Shown here one piece after another: positions 51,951-59,596 of a stretch of DNA of 64,000 nucleotides. This DNA is from Paenibacillus plantarum (lineage in GTDB: Bacteria > Bacillota > Bacilli > Paenibacillales > NBRC-103111). Positions within the stretch are counted from its first letter, which is position 1, and every line of letters starts with the position of its first letter. The stretch is taken from positions 60,037 through 124,036 of the forward strand of contig NZ_WHNY01000062.1 in NCBI RefSeq assembly GCF_013141695.1. The letters are read 5' to 3'. The translations under genes were made by a program, and so were the position numbers. Below the pieces are notes generated by a model that ran no database searches, was not told the DNA's origin, and saw nothing but the letters and a program-made list of their open reading frames with translations.

Positions 51951-53399
51951 ATGCGCCTTATTAATGATATTTTCGATTCCGAGCCTCCTTCTAGTAAGCT
52001 CGAGAGACCCAAACAAACTGTCGTACTTATTCATGGATTAGGGCTGAATAGCGCATTATGGGAGAGTTTGACGCCCTATTTGTATGATAAATATTACGTA
52101 ATTACCTATGACTTGCCGGGCCACGGAGATGGGCAAGTACATCCACTCCCTATCACTTGGCTTGATATATGCGACCAATTTGTCGCTTTTTTGGATAAAA
52201 ACCGATTAGACACCGTTCATCTCATCGGCCATGGCCTTGGTGCCAATCTCGCTGTTAAAGCAGCTTTGCGAGTCCCCTTACGTATTCAAACGCTAAGCTT
52301 ACTCTCCTTGCCGGGATTTATTCCATCTGAATATTTAAAACAAGGGATTGAAGATCGAATAAAGCTTATGCTAAGCAGCGATCGCACCAGTTTTATTACA
52401 CATATCCTGCCTTCATTGACGGTTCAGCATGAATCTGATCCAATACGCTCACGCGTCTCTCAAGCCTATCAAAGTGTCCATACAGGGAACTACCTCAAAC
52501 TCTTACAGCTATTCCGTGACAACGATACGATTGCTGATTTAAAGAGTTTGAATACGCCAACCATTCTTTTGGGAGGAGAGCAGGACCCCGTTTATACGCC
52601 TGTGCTTTCTGCTATAAGTGCCAGTTATATTCCGCAAGGACGCTTCCAAGTTATCCCTGGCTCCGCGAACCTGGTTTTCTTAGATCAGCCCAAGTGGACA
52701 GCTTATTGGGTTTGTAAACATATCGACACCTTGTCTTCAATCGCGATCGATACAGAAAACTCATTGCCAGATACCACGATTTCCTTGCATAAAGTCATTC
52801 AATCGGGACAACATCTCTTACATAACGGGCAAGAATTGGACATTCAATTCCTGCATTCATTCCGGATTTGTGTGAATGGTGTTGAGCTTCCTACCGGCTG
52901 GAACAAACGGTTCGCCAAGCAACTGTTGCTGTATTTGTTGCTCTTCCCCAATGCAACGCGGCAACAAATGTACGATGATTTATGGCCTAATTACGAACTG
53001 AAGAAAGCACAAAATTATTTACGGGTCTGCTTGAATCATTTGAAATCATTACTTGAACAGCATTCAGAAGGGAATGAGTTTCTGCGGATCGACCGCGAGC
53101 ATGTAACCCTACAAGGGAATATACGTTGCGATTTGCTCGATTTGATGCATAACCTTAAAGAAGCGATGGCCGAACAGAATGAGGAAGTGAAGACCGCTAG
53201 TATTCTTCAGATATGGGAAAACCTTCCGCAGCATCTTCTATCAGGCTACGTCGACGATTGGATCCTGGGGACAAGAGATAAAATCGAATGGCAGCTTACC
53301 GCTTTGGCACACTGGATGAGTACAAAGGGCAATCCCTCAGACATGGCTGTCAATTTCAATTACGTAGCAATGCGTAATTTCTTGCTTGAGAAAGAATAG
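51951..53399 (+). CDS. Alpha/beta-hydrolase-like sensor fused to BTAD-type DNA-binding domain
   Basis: 482 aa. Residues 22-258 form an alpha/beta-hydrolase fold: oxyanion-loop HGLG, LPGHGDG, then the nucleophile elbow, which reads GHGLG (Gly95 where Ser is expected). Acid Asp212 is in GGEQDP, and Asn240 lies where the catalytic His normally follows PGxG. Two of three triad residues are thus lost. Residues about 298-370 look like an OmpR/SARP winged helix (FRICVNGVELPTG, FAKQLLLYLLLFPNATRQQM, YDDLWP, LRVCLNHLKSLLE), followed by a BTAD-like helical end. I infer a one-component regulator that binds a small ligand without hydrolysing it and may control the divergent giant gene. AAGGAG precedes the ATG. 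Confidence 0.75.
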   Translation: MRLINDIFDSEPPSSKLERPKQTVVLIHGLGLNSALWESLTPYLYDKYYVITYDLPGHGDGQVHPLPITWLDICDQFVAFLDKNRLDTVHLIGHGLGANLAVKAALRVPLRIQTLSLLSLPGFIPSEYLKQGIEDRIKLMLSSDRTSFITHILPSLTVQHESDPIRSRVSQAYQSVHTGNYLKLLQLFRDNDTIADLKSLNTPTILLGGEQDPVYTPVLSAISASYIPQGRFQVIPGSANLVFLDQPKWTAYWVCKHIDTLSSIAIDTENSLPDTTISLHKVIQSGQHLLHNGQELDIQFLHSFRICVNGVELPTGWNKRFAKQLLLYLLLFPNATRQQMYDDLWPNYELKKAQNYLRVCLNHLKSLLEQHSEGNEFLRIDREHVTLQGNIRCDLLDLMHNLKEAMAEQNEEVKTASILQIWENLPQHLLSGYVDDWILGTRDKIEWQLTALAHWMSTKGNPSDMAVNFNYVAMRNFLLEKE

Positions 53400-53487
53400 A
53401 GAGAACTTCTCATCCAACTCCATCATCACCGAATCAAACTCTTAGTTCCCGGAATAACTTATTTCAAAACACCGGGAACATAAGGGA

Positions 53488-53541
53488 GATACGCCAAAAA
53501 ACCGTTACAGCAGCGTGATTACACCCCTCCATAACGGTTTC
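53488..53541 (-). terminator. Terminator of the diguanylate cyclase gene (repeat copy 2)
   Basis: Stem CCGTTA with TAACGG plus weaker inner pairs, followed by six T on the minus strand. Near-duplicate of 44461-44511. The stem has decayed relative to that copy. Confidence 0.75.
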
Positions 53542-53592
53542 CAAATACGTGTGAGCGCTCTTTTCCCAGCGTGTATCCATCGTCATAGCAGA

Positions 53593-54513
53593 TTACCCAT
53601 GACTATAAAATCGATAGTGATTTCGACCCTTGCCCTTCACTTGATATAAGGCGATATCGACTTCCTTCATCATTTGGGTGACATCCGTATGATCGGAACG
53701 ATACATTGTAATGCCCATACTAACCGTTGATCGGAAAGCGTGCCCCTGTACTTCCCATGTTTGCTCGACACTCGCTAGAATACGTCTAGCAATTCCTTCT
53801 ACATGCTCCTGGCAGTCCACAGCCGGTAAGAGAATCGTGAACTCATCTCCCCCCATTCGGGCAAACATATCACATTCTCGTAGGCATCTCTGTACCCGTT
53901 CGACGAATTCCTGCAGAAATGCATCTCCAACATCATGTCCCATCGTATCATTAATGATTTTAAAATCATCGATATCTACATAAAGGAGTGCAAACATACG
54001 ATCCGTTCGTTTAGCCAGTTTCAGAAGTTGATGCACATGTTCCTTAAACAATCGACGATTCGGCAAACCTGTCAGCGGGTCATGGAAAGCCATCGCAATA
54101 AGGTGACTCTCTTGATTTTTGTGCTGTGTACGATCTTGAAGTGCAAATGCAATCTCAATCAACTCACCCTTTTCATCACACAAAGGGATCGCTGTACACT
54201 CCAACCATAGGTAAGCCTCACTCGCCCCTCTCACACGAAACTCAAGTTTGCTGCTAGTCTTCGTTTGCAAGGTATGCACAAACAATTTATAAACATCTAG
54301 ACGAAACTCCACATCAACCGCCTCGATAAATTGCTCAATATGAACAGGCACAGATCCCATTATTTCGTGAAATCGGCTAGAAGCATAAATCAAATTGCCA
54401 TGCGCATCCAACTGACAATACAAATCCCATGCCTGCTCGATGATTTGACGTGCGAGTATCGCTTTGGGTACTTTTGAATGATCGATAAAATCCGAACCTA
54501 TTTCATTGCTCAT
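53593..54513 (-). CDS. PAS-GGDEF diguanylate cyclase
   Basis: 306 aa, cytosolic. A PAS domain (about 22-128; LYCQLDAHGNLIYASSRF, ending ALQDRTQ) is linked to a GGDEF domain with DPLTGLPNRR, VDIDDFKIINDTMGHDVGD and the intact active site MGGDEF (221-225). An inhibitory I-site RxxD (RECD, 212-215) lies five residues before it. It should make cyclic di-GMP from two GTP and be feedback inhibited. The PAS ligand is unknown. Stand-alone gene. Confidence 0.94.
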   Translation of the reverse strand: MSNEIGSDFIDHSKVPKAILARQIIEQAWDLYCQLDAHGNLIYASSRFHEIMGSVPVHIEQFIEAVDVEFRLDVYKLFVHTLQTKTSSKLEFRVRGASEAYLWLECTAIPLCDEKGELIEIAFALQDRTQHKNQESHLIAMAFHDPLTGLPNRRLFKEHVHQLLKLAKRTDRMFALLYVDIDDFKIINDTMGHDVGDAFLQEFVERVQRCLRECDMFARMGGDEFTILLPAVDCQEHVEGIARRILASVEQTWEVQGHAFRSTVSMGITMYRSDHTDVTQMMKEVDIALYQVKGKGRNHYRFYSHG

Positions 54514-54844
54514 AACCTCTGCCGCCCTCTCTTATGCCATCCATAGAGACTTTGGTAGCTTAACACGAATACATAAAAATCAAATTAAGACTTTCTAAAA
54601 TTTCATCAATAAGAAAGTCGAAAATTAGCGATTGCTGTCAATTCACTTCCCATTTTGAATAACCTAACCCTACTTTATACCTAAATGTATCTGTTTGGCA
54701 TATGAGAACCTGCTTATTGTCAATAAATGGATAGAAATTTCCGGGAGAATCGTTCTATAATGTAGGTAATATATGTAATATTTGAGAGAGGGAAACACCC
54801 TTCTTACTTTAGGAGTTGTTTCATCACCGAGGGGGATTTCGAAC

Positions 54845-55546
54845 ATGGCAGGAGAAACCATTTTAGTCGTTGATGACGAGCAAGAAATTGTCCAGTTAAT
54901 TCAACTCTACTTGGCGCGTGAAGGCTACAAAGTAATCAGTGCTAATAACGGACATGATGTGTTTGGCATTGTTAAAGAACATAGGCCAGATCTCATTATT
55001 CTGGATATTTTGCTGCCAGGACTTGATGGTATAGAGGTGTGTCGTCAGCTCCGCAAAACGAGTAATACGCCAATCCTATTTATTTCATGTAAAAGTGAGG
55101 ATATTGACATCATTCTTGGTCTTAGCATGGGTGGCGATGATTATATGACGAAGCCATTCAGCCCAAGTCAGCTTGTAGCCCGGGTCAAAGCACTTCTTCG
55201 CCGCAACTCCATTCGTGAGCAGCATCAGGATGATCCCCAATTGGTTAAATTCCCAGGTTTAGAAATTGATCTCGTGAGCCATATCGTACGTGCCAATGGA
55301 CAAACGATCTCCCTTTCAGCCAAAGAATTCGACTTGCTCTCCCTAATGGCCAAGACACCTAACCGTGTTTATAGAATCGAACACCTCTTTGAACTCATTT
55401 GGAGCTTGGACAGCATGGGCGATCCACGCACACTCATTGTACATATTAGCAATTTACGTAAAAAAATTGAGCTTAATCCCGCCGAGCCCCGCTACATCAT
55501 TACTGTACGAGGCGTAGGGTACAAATTTAACGGCTCCGCTATTTAA
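54845..55546 (+). CDS. Orphan OmpR-family response regulator
   Basis: Start at ATG 54845 eight bases after GAGGGGGAT; a longer reading from 54782 lacks such a site. 233 aa: receiver with DDEQ, phosphoacceptor Asp54 (ILDILLPGLDG), Lys103 (MTKPF). A winged-helix output domain follows (LSAKEFDLLSLMAKTPN, LIVHISNLRKKIE, VRGVGYKFNG). No histidine kinase adjoins. It is divergent from the diguanylate cyclase gene and convergent with the DUF554 gene, three bases between stops. Confidence 0.93.
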   Translation: MAGETILVVDDEQEIVQLIQLYLAREGYKVISANNGHDVFGIVKEHRPDLIILDILLPGLDGIEVCRQLRKTSNTPILFISCKSEDIDIILGLSMGGDDYMTKPFSPSQLVARVKALLRRNSIREQHQDDPQLVKFPGLEIDLVSHIVRANGQTISLSAKEFDLLSLMAKTPNRVYRIEHLFELIWSLDSMGDPRTLIVHISNLRKKIELNPAEPRYIITVRGVGYKFNGSAI

Positions 55547-55549
55547 ACA

Positions 55550-56287
55550 CTAGCGATGCAGCCACTCCGTTATGAACTGCTGGAGAGGCACCGCTGCCGC
55601 GGCAATGACAAGTGATGGCAGCATATTGGCCACGTTGATCTTTCTTATTTGCAAAATATTCATTCCTACACCTATCACCAACACGCCGCCTACCGCGGTA
55701 ATTTGTACAATCATGGCATCCAGAGAGGCTTGGCTGAACGCCATGGCGATCACGGTTGCCAACAACGCAATCGTTCCTTGCATCACGAACACGGATGCCG
55801 CAGAGAAGACAACGCCAATCCCCAATGTCGATGCGAAGATGATGGATAAGAACCCATCCAGCAACGACTTCGTGTATAAAATATCATGATTATGCCGCAG
55901 CCCGCCATCCAAGGGGCCTAGTATCGCCATAGCACCGATGCAATAGACAAGCGTACAAGTAACGAAGCCTTCCGATATGCTAGTTGGGGCTGCTGGATGA
56001 GAGGCCGGTTGCTTGCTTATCTTGGTCTGCAGCCAATCGCCAAGTTTGGTCAGATTCGCTTCTATTCGCATGAGCTCTCCAAGAATACCGCCAATCACAA
56101 TACTCATGATAACGAGCACAATTTGATCTGATTTGAGTGCCATTGTAATACCTAACACAGTGATTGCGAGCCCTAGGCCCTGCAGAACTGTGTTTTTTAT
56201 ACTTTCTGAGATGCGGGGCAGCAGGATGCCTAATAATCCACCGATAATAATGGCAACTGCGTTCACGATCGTCCCCCATAAAGCCAT
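55550..56287 (-). CDS. DUF554 membrane protein (YdfK/YqgA-like)
   Basis: Start set at the second ATG (56287), nine bases after AGAGGA; the first ATG abuts that site. About 245 aa with six to seven helices. Family features: WGTIVNAVAIIIGGLLG at the N-terminus, CIGAMAILGPLDGGL in the middle and GGVLVIGVGMNIL near the end. Function of the family is unknown. Single gene. Confidence 0.9.
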   Translation of the reverse strand: MALWGTIVNAVAIIIGGLLGILLPRISESIKNTVLQGLGLAITVLGITMALKSDQIVLVIMSIVIGGILGELMRIEANLTKLGDWLQTKISKQPASHPAAPTSISEGFVTCTLVYCIGAMAILGPLDGGLRHNHDILYTKSLLDGFLSIIFASTLGIGVVFSAASVFVMQGTIALLATVIAMAFSQASLDAMIVQITAVGGVLVIGVGMNILQIRKINVANMLPSLVIAAAAVPLQQFITEWLHR

Positions 56288-56407
56288 GTCTTTCATTCCT
56301 CTCTGCGTACAAGCTATGATGACCTTCTCATTCTACATGATTCTCCTCATAATTTCCTGCCACCTTGGAAATGGTAAGGATAAGCAACAGGAAAGGAGGC
56401 ATGTTGG

Positions 56408-56641
56408 ATGTCGAAAAACAAATCAATGGATCCCATGACTGGCGATACGGTCGAAACCGATGGTATTTATGCCAATGAGGCTGGGCAAGAGGTCACTCTT
56501 AAACGAGGTGATGAGTTCCCCGCCGATCTTGTTCTAGGCCGTAGTACGTATGAGCTGCAAGGCTTTGCTGATGAGGCGGAGATTGATCACGATCAGTCGG
56601 AACTTAACCCTATGCGTAAGCGTGTAGATGCAAGAACCTAA
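56408..56641 (+). CDS. Small acidic protein, 77 aa (possibly YjzC-like)
   Basis: The ATG at 56408 lies nine to ten bases after AAAGGAGG. The segment GIYANEAGQEVTLKRGDEFP resembles the short YjzC-type module (GxY..E.G..VTLKxGDxFPP), but the match is brief. Soluble, acidic, no signal. Followed by a terminator. Function unknown. Confidence 0.65.
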   Translation: MSKNKSMDPMTGDTVETDGIYANEAGQEVTLKRGDEFPADLVLGRSTYELQGFADEAEIDHDQSELNPMRKRVDART

Positions 56642-56670
56642 GCTTTACTAAGCAGGCATCCTGCACAAAG

Positions 56671-56706
56671 AAACCGAGCGGCCTCTACGGCTTCTCGGTT
56701 TTTCTC
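56671..56706 (+). terminator. Terminator of the 77-aa gene
   Basis: AAACCGAG and GCC pair with GGC and CTCGGTTT, then T residues. Confidence 0.8.
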
Positions 56707-56713
56707 TCTTCTG

Positions 56714-56722
56714 TGCTATACT
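56714..56722 (+). promoter_or_regulatory. Extended -10 promoter of the thiamine pyrophosphokinase gene
   Basis: TGCTATACT fits the TGnTATAAT form with one mismatch, about 40 bp before the start codon. No -35 match. Confidence 0.5.
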
Positions 56723-56763
56723 AGGGAGAATACATTGGTTAATTTTCCCCGGGGGATTCCTAT

Positions 56764-57399
56764 ATGACACGCATTATGATAATTACAGGCGGTACACTTG
56801 GCGATTGGGCGCTAGAGGAGATTCGCGCGGATGATATTCTGGTTGGATCCGATCGTGGGGCCCTATTCCTCATTCAAAACGGCCACCTTCCTCATATTTC
56901 GATGGGAGATTTCGACTCCGTTACAACCGAGGAGCTTGCCCTTATTCGAGCTTCTAGCAAAGAGTTCATAGACTGTGATCCGATTTATAAGGATCTGACC
57001 GATACGGAGATGGCTTTTAACTGGGCGCTGGATCAAAAGCCAAGCCAAATTCTGCTCGTCGGCGCGTTAGGCACGCGGTTCGATCATTCCCTTGCTAATG
57101 TGCATTTGCTTCGCAAAGGCATTGCACATGGCATTCCCTGTGCAATTATGGATGCCAATAATCTCATCATGGTGATCGATCGGCCTACTCGCGTGAGGAA
57201 GGGTCCGTACACACATACTTCCCTGCTTCCACTAAGCCTAGAGGTCACGGGGATCACGCTGCACGGCTTCCAATATCCCCTTCATCAAGCAACGCTTGAA
57301 ATTGGGATGTCGCTTGGCATCAGTAATATTCTCCTTGAGCCAGAAGGCCTCATTGAGCTTTCCTCAGGCTTATTGCTTGTAATTCAAAGCAAGGATTAG
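56764..57399 (+). CDS. thiN: Thiamine pyrophosphokinase
   Basis: 211 aa, the normal length. Motifs: ITGGTLGDW, GSDRGALFLIQNGHLPHISMGDFDSV (ATP/Mg site), KDLTDTEMAFNWAL, then GALGTRFDHSLANVHLL. It transfers pyrophosphate from ATP to thiamine to give thiamine diphosphate in the cytosol. The C-terminal beta domain is as expected (VTGITLHGFQYPL, GxSLGISNIL). Single gene; no thiamine riboswitch is seen upstream. Confidence 0.94.
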   Translation: MTRIMIITGGTLGDWALEEIRADDILVGSDRGALFLIQNGHLPHISMGDFDSVTTEELALIRASSKEFIDCDPIYKDLTDTEMAFNWALDQKPSQILLVGALGTRFDHSLANVHLLRKGIAHGIPCAIMDANNLIMVIDRPTRVRKGPYTHTSLLPLSLEVTGITLHGFQYPLHQATLEIGMSLGISNILLEPEGLIELSSGLLLVIQSKD

Positions 57400-57543
57400 T
57401 GAGATGCTGGTTGGTTCCCACTATTTCCATCTGGGCGGCTAGAATTGGCCGTGGAATCCGTGTTCTGTAAGCTTCACTCGACAGAAGTTACATGAAAATT
57501 TGGAAATTCGACACGCCCTCGCAAGATATTGGATAGCTAATTC

Positions 57544-57552
57544 TGTTATAAT
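57544..57552 (+). promoter_or_regulatory. Extended -10 promoter of the LuxR-type gene
   Basis: TGTTATAAT is a perfect TGnTATAAT element about 45 bp before the start codon. Confidence 0.65.
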
Positions 57553-57597
57553 AAAGGATACACTAGACATTTATTGAGATATTGAGGTCGTTTAAGC

Positions 57598-57879
57598 ATG
57601 CCCCCTGTTCAAGAGAATCTTGTAAGAAATCTACTTCCTGCCAAACTACCTTCTGTTATCACACATTTTGCATCTCGACATGTCCTTACAACACGTGAAG
57701 CCGAAATTATTAGCCTGATCGCTTTGCGTGGTTATAGCAACAAAGAAATCGCAGATTATTGCTTTATCAGTGAGAAAACAGTCAAAGTACACATCGAGAA
57801 AATCATGGATAAAGTCGGCACGCGATCGATGCGCAAGCTTCTATCGGCTATTATCAGCACCGACGCTTACCCTTCATAA
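57598..57879 (+). CDS. Small LuxR/GerE-type helix-turn-helix regulator
   Basis: 93 aa with little more than one domain: LTTREAEIISLIALRGYSNK, EIADYCFISEKTVKVHIEKI, then MDKVGTRSMRKLLSA. This is the LuxR/GerE DNA-binding helix-turn-helix, preceded by ~28 residues of unknown role. There is no receiver or ligand domain, as in GerE (74 aa). The ribosome site before ATG 57598 is weak (GAGGTCG). A sporulation role would fit the neighbourhood but is not shown. Confidence 0.85.
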   Translation: MPPVQENLVRNLLPAKLPSVITHFASRHVLTTREAEIISLIALRGYSNKEIADYCFISEKTVKVHIEKIMDKVGTRSMRKLLSAIISTDAYPS

Positions 57880-57886
57880 TGAGACC

Positions 57887-57929
57887 GAAAAGAACCGCCA
57901 GTTGCGTAGAGCAGCTGGCGGTTCTTTTC
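57887..57929. terminator. Bidirectional terminator
   Basis: Perfect 15-bp inverted repeat (57887-57901 with 57915-57929, arm GAAAAGAACCGCCAG) between the LuxR-type gene and the minus-strand GAF gene. Confidence 0.9.
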
Positions 57930-57978
57930 GAGACGTTGCTTCGCCGAAATGTCGGCGAGCGCTCGCTAGACGTCTACG

Positions 57979-58470
57979 CTACATCGCAGCGGCGAGCTTC
58001 TGCACGAACTTCTCCAGATAACGCTGGTCGACGTCATCGAACCGATTGAGGCTCGGGCTGTCGATATCCAGCACCCCGACAAGTTCGGCTCCCACCACAA
58101 TCGGTATCACGATCTCCGATTGCGAAGCCGCATCACAAGCGATATGTCCCGGAAAAGAGTGGACATCAGGAACAAGCACAGTTTCCATGCGCTCAGCAGC
58201 TGTACCGCACACCCCTTTACCGAAAGGGATTCGCACACAGGCCGGCAATCCCTGAAAAGGTCCGAGCACAAGCTCCTTCCGCTCAAGCTGCTCGTCCACC
58301 AAATAGAATCCTACCCAGTTGATGTCCCCTAAGAACTGTCCCAGTAGTGCAGATGCATTCGCCAGATTCGCAATACGATTCGGTTCATCCTGTATTAATG
58401 CGTGGACTTGCTCGATCAGCAAGGTATATTGTTCTTCTCTTGTGCCGCTGTAATTCGATTTTGCAAACAT
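57979..58470 (-). CDS. Free methionine-(R)-sulfoxide reductase (GAF domain, YtsP/YebR-like)
   Basis: 163 aa GAF-domain enzyme. Cys78, Cys88 and Cys112 occur in GLPACVRI, GKGVCGTAA and HIACDAAS. This is the same spacing as the three cysteines (10 and 24 apart) of the E. coli fRMsr. NWVGFYLVD, LVLGPFQG and the closing LDIDSPSLNRFDDVDQRYLE are family signatures. It reduces free Met-R-sulfoxide with thioredoxin, part of oxidative damage repair. Confidence 0.93.
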   Translation of the reverse strand: MFAKSNYSGTREEQYTLLIEQVHALIQDEPNRIANLANASALLGQFLGDINWVGFYLVDEQLERKELVLGPFQGLPACVRIPFGKGVCGTAAERMETVLVPDVHSFPGHIACDAASQSEIVIPIVVGAELVGVLDIDSPSLNRFDDVDQRYLEKFVQKLAAAM

Positions 58471-58554
58471 CTGTCATCATCCTCTTCTGCCTAGTCTACT
58501 TTCATCATACCAAATGAACAGCTCCCCGCCAAAAGATACTGAATCGCTAACTCC

Positions 58555-58691
58555 TCTACAATTGCCGCTAGCGCGCTGGAGTTAGTCTACAAAACCGACT
58601 ATCTCTGCAGAAACGAAGCTGAAACCCCAGAATTAGTCTACAAAACTGACTATCTCTTCTACAATTGCCGCTAGCGCGCTGGAGTTAGTCT
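58555..58691. repeat. Direct repeat of 34 bp, 103 bp apart
   Basis: 58555-58588 and 58658-58691 are identical. Between them GAATTAGTCTACAAAAC...GACTATCTC also echoes 58582-58606. The surrounding 305-bp gap holds no gene. Confidence 0.9.
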
Positions 58692-58728
58692 CTTTCATCG
58701 AGTAACACCTCTCCTTATGTATGTATAC

Positions 58729-58766
58729 AAAAAAGAGGACAATCCGCTATTCAGCCGATTGCCCTC
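58729..58766 (-). terminator. Terminator of araD
   Basis: On the minus strand GAGGGCAATCGGCTG pairs with CGGATTGTCCTC, followed by six T. Confidence 0.85.
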
Positions 58767-58775
58767 AATAAGATC

Positions 58776-59465
58776 TTATTTTTGTCCGTAATAGGCGTTT
58801 GCGCCGTGCTTTCTTAGAAAATGACGATCCAACAAGGTTTGGTCCATCGGCTGAATGGAAGGATTCAAGTTGTACGTACGATATGCAATCTTCGCAACCT
58901 CTTCCAATACAACGGCGTTATGAACCGCGTTATGCGCGTCCTTGCCCCAGCTAAAAGGTGCATGACAGTTCACTAACACGCTCGGAACCATCGTGGGATC
59001 CAACTCACGGAACGTTTCAATGATCACGTGGCCTGTCTCCAACTCGTAAGCCCCTTGAATCTCAGCCTCAGTCATCAGACGCGTGCACGGCACTTCGCCG
59101 TAGAAGTAATCGGCATGTGTCGTACCGAGTGCCGGAATCGCGCGGCCTGCCTGCGCCCAGCTTGTCGCCCACGGCGAGTGCGTGTGAACGATGCCGCCAA
59201 TCGATGGGAAAGCGCGATACAAGGCCAAATGCGTTGGCGTATCCGAAGATGGCTTCATTTTGCCTTCCACAAGGTTACCCTGCAGATCTACGACAACGAG
59301 GTCTTCTGCCTTCAAATCCTCATAAGGTACGCCGCTCGGCTTGATCACGACGAGCCCTTGCTCACGATCGATTCCGCTGACATTGCCCCATGTAAACGTA
59401 ACTAGCCGATATTTGGGCAGATCCAAATTGGCTTCCAAAACTTGCTGTCTCAATTCCTCTAGCAT
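58776..59465 (-). CDS. araD: L-ribulose-5-phosphate 4-epimerase
   Basis: 229 aa class II aldolase-fold epimerase. TWGNVSGID and KPSGVPYEDL form the phosphate site. HTHSPWAT (His95, His97) and NCHAPFSWGK (His171) supply zinc. GTTHADYFYGEVPCTR and the C-terminal HGANAYYGQ are specific to the AraD/UlaF type rather than to fuculose aldolase. It converts L-ribulose-5-P to D-xylulose-5-P in arabinose catabolism. araA and araB are not adjacent. Three AraR-like operators lie in its upstream region. Confidence 0.94.
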   Translation of the reverse strand: MLEELRQQVLEANLDLPKYRLVTFTWGNVSGIDREQGLVVIKPSGVPYEDLKAEDLVVVDLQGNLVEGKMKPSSDTPTHLALYRAFPSIGGIVHTHSPWATSWAQAGRAIPALGTTHADYFYGEVPCTRLMTEAEIQGAYELETGHVIIETFRELDPTMVPSVLVNCHAPFSWGKDAHNAVHNAVVLEEVAKIAYRTYNLNPSIQPMDQTLLDRHFLRKHGANAYYGQK

Positions 59466-59486
59466 CTGAGCTCAACACCTTCCGAT

Positions 59487-59583
59487 AAAATGTACGTATA
59501 ATACCTACATTATACACTTGTACGTACATGTTAGCTAGATGTTTTGCTATTAATGGACATATAAAACAACTTGTATGTACAGC
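59487..59583 (-). promoter_or_regulatory. Three AraR-like operators upstream of araD
   Basis: ACTTGTACGTACATGT (59516-59531, nearly perfect palindrome), AAAATGTACGTATAAT (59487-59502) and AACTTGTATGTACAGC (59568-59583) resemble the AraR consensus ATTTGTACGTACAAAT. A TATAAT -10 on the minus strand (59514-59509) touches the first. Arabinose-responsive repression is likely. Confidence 0.8.
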
Positions 59584-59596
59584 TTGCAACTACCTT

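Noticed and set aside
57930..57978. Short GC-rich hairpins after the bidirectional terminator
   Set aside because: Too short and without a T run; no function supported.
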